Shown: positions 38,970 to 41,097 of the stretch, piece after piece
Position numbering within the stretch: the first letter of the stretch is position 1
Layout: each line of letters starts with the position of its first letter
Source: Nocardia altamirensis NBRC 108246
GTDB lineage: Bacteria; Actinomycetota; Actinomycetes; Mycobacteriales; Mycobacteriaceae
Length of the DNA stretch: 41,097 nt
Direction of reading: 5' to 3'
Assembly: GCF_001612685.1 (NCBI RefSeq)
Contig: NZ_BDAY01000102.1
Location: forward strand, 1-41,097
The notes under the pieces: generated by a model
Database searches by the model: none
Seen by the model: only the letters and a program-made list of their open reading frames with translations
Told to the model about the DNA's origin: nothing
Program-made: the position numbers and the translations under genes

Positions 38970-39990
38970 CTTCACCAGCCTGCCCGACCTAGCGCTCCGC
39001 ACGAACCGAGCAGGCGTCGTCGCCGCCAGTGACGAATCGTTCGAGGAACGCGAAAACCTCATCAACCCTTGGGAACCCCGCTTCGCCGAGCACACCTTCG
39101 GCCCCAAAGGTCAGGAGTACGACGGTTGGGAGACCCGCCGCCACCGCGGACCCGGCCACGACTGGGCCGTCATCCGGCTCGGCATGCCCGGTGTGATTCG
39201 CGGCGTCGTCATCGACACCGCCTGGTTCAAGGGCAACTATCCGCCCTTCACCTCGATCGAAGCGTGCCGGGCTCCCGGCTATCCGTCACCGTCCCAACTG
39301 GATTCGGCCGACTGGGTCGAGATCCTGCCGCGCACCGCCCTGAGCGGCGACGCCAAACATGAGCTGCCGATCTCCGACGACCGCATCTTCACCCACGTCC
39401 GCCTCAACATCTACCCTGATGGTGGTGTCGCCCGGCTCCGCGTGCACGGCGAAGTGGTGCCCGACCCCGCCCTTCTGATCGGGCTCACCGTCGATCTCGC
39501 CGCCCTGGAGCACGGTGCGCGAACGATCGCCTGCTCCAACATGTTCTATTCAGCACCCGACAACATGCTCGCCCCAGGTTTGGCTCGCAACCAGGCCGAA
39601 GGATGGGAAACCGCCCGCCGCCGAGACGCCGGAAATGACTGGGCAACAATCCAACTGGCCGCCCAAGGCGTTCCTGCTGTCATCGAACTCGACACCACCA
39701 ACCTGCTTTTCAACGCGCCGGGTGAGGCGCGGGTGCTCGGCATCGATCACCCGACCGGCCAACCTCTACCGCCGGTCGACGATCCGGCTTGGTTCGAGCT
39801 GTTGCCCAGAACCACACTGCAACCCGACACCCCACACCGTTTCCGGCTCGCACCCTCCGACCGCCAGGCCACCCACATCCGGGTCGACATCTACCCCGAC
39901 GGCGGTATCGCCCGGCTCCGCGTCCTAGGTGCGCTGACCTCGGACGCCGAGCGTGCGCTGAACTCCGGCTGGCTGTCCGACGGGAAGTGA
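38962..39990 (+). CDS. alc: Allantoicase
   Basis: A 342-residue allantoicase, hydrolysing allantoate to S-ureidoglycolate and urea. The protein is two similar jelly-roll halves: GWETRRHRGPGHDWAVIRLG in the first is echoed by GWETARRRDAGNDWATIQLA in the second, and THVRLNIYPDGGVARLRVHG by THIRVDIYPDGGIARLRVLG. Its use means urea rather than ammonia is released at this step. It is the last gene of the purine locus. The 87-bp gap to the convergent galE (39991-40077) shows only a weak 5-bp hairpin at 40067-40081. Confidence 0.94.
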   Translation: MSDFTSLPDLALRTNRAGVVAASDESFEERENLINPWEPRFAEHTFGPKGQEYDGWETRRHRGPGHDWAVIRLGMPGVIRGVVIDTAWFKGNYPPFTSIEACRAPGYPSPSQLDSADWVEILPRTALSGDAKHELPISDDRIFTHVRLNIYPDGGVARLRVHGEVVPDPALLIGLTVDLAALEHGARTIACSNMFYSAPDNMLAPGLARNQAEGWETARRRDAGNDWATIQLAAQGVPAVIELDTTNLLFNAPGEARVLGIDHPTGQPLPPVDDPAWFELLPRTTLQPDTPHRFRLAPSDRQATHIRVDIYPDGGIARLRVLGALTSDAERALNSGWLSDGK

Positions 39991-40077
39991 ACCGTCGCCC
40001 GGGAAGGTTCAGGGTGTCGGCGTGGAGCTATAGGTACGCTTGCCGCCGCCTGACCACTGAATCGCGCTGACTCGAGG

Positions 40078-41064
40078 TCAGAATCGGATCTCGGCGTGGA
40101 CAGCCTGATGGAACGCCCATGCGTCGGCGATGATGTCGGCGAGTTCCGGTCGCTGCGGCTTCCAGCCGAGCACTCGGTGTGCCTTCTCGCTCGAGGCGAC
40201 GCTGATCGCAGGGTCGCCCGGTCGCCGGTCACCGATCAGCACCGGGAACTCGCGGCCGGTGACGGTGCGGACGGTCTCGAGGACCTCGAGGTTCGAGAAC
40301 CCTTGCCCATTACCGAGATTGAAGATCTCGTGGCGGCCTGGCTCGAGCGCGTCCAGCGCGAGCAGGTGTGCTTCGGCCAGATCGCTGACATGCACATAGT
40401 CGCGCCGGCACGACCCGTCTGTCGTCGGGTAGTCGGTCCCGTACAGCGTGAACGACTCCCGTTCGCCGAGCGCGGTTTGCAGCAGGATCGGGATCAAATG
40501 GCTCTCGGGATCATGGCGTTCGCCCAACCACCGCCCCTCGGCCAGCACCGCGCCGGAGGCATTGAAGTACCGCAGGCTCGCCGCCGCCAGATTCCCCGCG
40601 CCGCACTCGCCTGCGATCATCAAGTCGATTATTGCCTTCGTTGCCGCGTACGGATTCTGCGGCCTGACCTCGTTCGTCTCGTCGAACGGACGCGTGCCGT
40701 CACCGTAATACATCGATCCGGTGCTCGAGAAAATCAACCTCGGCACCGCAGCAGCGCGGATCGCGCGCAACAGTGCCAACGACCCCTCGATGTTCTGCTG
40801 CCAATACTTCTCCGGATTCCGCACCGACTCCGCCACTTCGATCTTCCCGGCGAAGTGCAGCACCGCCTCGAAACCCGCGGTAGGCGTGAGTATCTCGCCG
40901 ACATCATGCACGGACATCTGATGAAACTTCGCCCCGCCGGCCAGATTCGACGCAAACCCGGTCGACAGATCATCCACGATCTCGACCTCATGCCCCGCAC
41001 CCACCAACTGATGCGAAACCACGGACCCGATATACCCGGCACCACCAGTAACCAAGATCTTCAT
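40078..41064 (-). CDS. galE: UDP-glucose 4-epimerase
   Basis: A 328-residue extended SDR enzyme interconverting UDP-glucose and UDP-galactose, which actinomycetes with galactan walls need. The NAD-binding loop is TGGAGYIGS (residues 6-14), the catalytic residues are S113/S114 (SSTGSMYYGD), Y139 and K143 (NPYAATK), and RRDYVHVSDLAEAH is the conserved C-terminal signature. It is convergent with allantoicase and unrelated to the purine pathway. Its start lies 33 bp from the right edge, so its promoter is mostly outside the window. Confidence 0.95.
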   Translation of the reverse strand: MKILVTGGAGYIGSVVSHQLVGAGHEVEIVDDLSTGFASNLAGGAKFHQMSVHDVGEILTPTAGFEAVLHFAGKIEVAESVRNPEKYWQQNIEGSLALLRAIRAAAVPRLIFSSTGSMYYGDGTRPFDETNEVRPQNPYAATKAIIDLMIAGECGAGNLAAASLRYFNASGAVLAEGRWLGERHDPESHLIPILLQTALGERESFTLYGTDYPTTDGSCRRDYVHVSDLAEAHLLALDALEPGRHEIFNLGNGQGFSNLEVLETVRTVTGREFPVLIGDRRPGDPAISVASSEKAHRVLGWKPQRPELADIIADAWAFHQAVHAEIRF

Positions 41065-41097
41065 CCAACCCGCACTTTCCGGTAGTCGAACATGGAC

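Noticed and set aside
1..41097. CRISPR arrays, insertion sequences and rRNA genes
   Set aside because: I found no regularly spaced repeats, no transposase frames with terminal repeats and no rRNA sequence.

Overview
The window is high-GC actinobacterial DNA. Its third codon positions are strongly G/C, GTG starts are frequent, and many genes are joined by ATGA or GTGA overlaps. GAF-ANTAR and PAS-ANTAR proteins, a PapA-type acyltransferase, a cNMP/thioredoxin-reductase-like fusion and a family 2A encapsulin together suggest a mycolic-acid actinomycete, most likely Nocardia or a close relative. The genus is an inference; no rRNA or other marker is present.

Left part (1-18255), mixed accessory and housekeeping genes. 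It opens with the 3' end of an unidentified gene and a decayed cytochrome P450 (two frameshifts, lost ExxR arginine), beside a minus-strand tRNA-Pro(GGG) with its own terminator. Next come two convergent ANTAR regulators (GAF-ANTAR and PAS-ANTAR), a SAM methyltransferase with a small unknown gene, a LysR regulator coupled to a glyoxalase-like protein and divergent from a DapA-family aldolase, and an EmrB/QacA-type MFS exporter. A D,D-carboxypeptidase, a DUF6193-like protein and a cNMP/thioredoxin-reductase-like flavoprotein follow. A TetR regulator with an alpha/beta hydrolase is divergent from an atypical SDR across a perfect inverted repeat. A PapA5-like acyltransferase comes next, and then a divergent pair made of a DUF4015 glycoside-hydrolase-like protein and a polysaccharide deacetylase lipoprotein.

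Centre (18344-21191): a two-gene family 2A encapsulin operon. The shell protein gene comes first and overlaps by 29 bp a cysteine desulfurase with a long disordered N-terminal cargo-loading region. This is a sulfur-handling protein nanocompartment and the most striking system in the window.

Right part (21425-39990): a nearly complete purine catabolic locus. PucR is divergent from uraD-hiuH-uox, a three-subunit xanthine dehydrogenase with an embedded 8-oxoguanine deaminase-like gene, a purine permease and XdhC. A second block encodes an AtzF-C-like small protein, Hyi, GlxR, Gcl and glycerate kinase, followed by allantoinase and allantoicase. Together they would take purine bases through urate and allantoin to ureidoglycolate, and glyoxylate through tartronate semialdehyde to phosphoglycerate. 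No recognisable ureidoglycolate lyase is present. The window ends with a convergent galE. Terminator-like hairpins separate most convergent pairs, and several clear palindromes mark probable operators.
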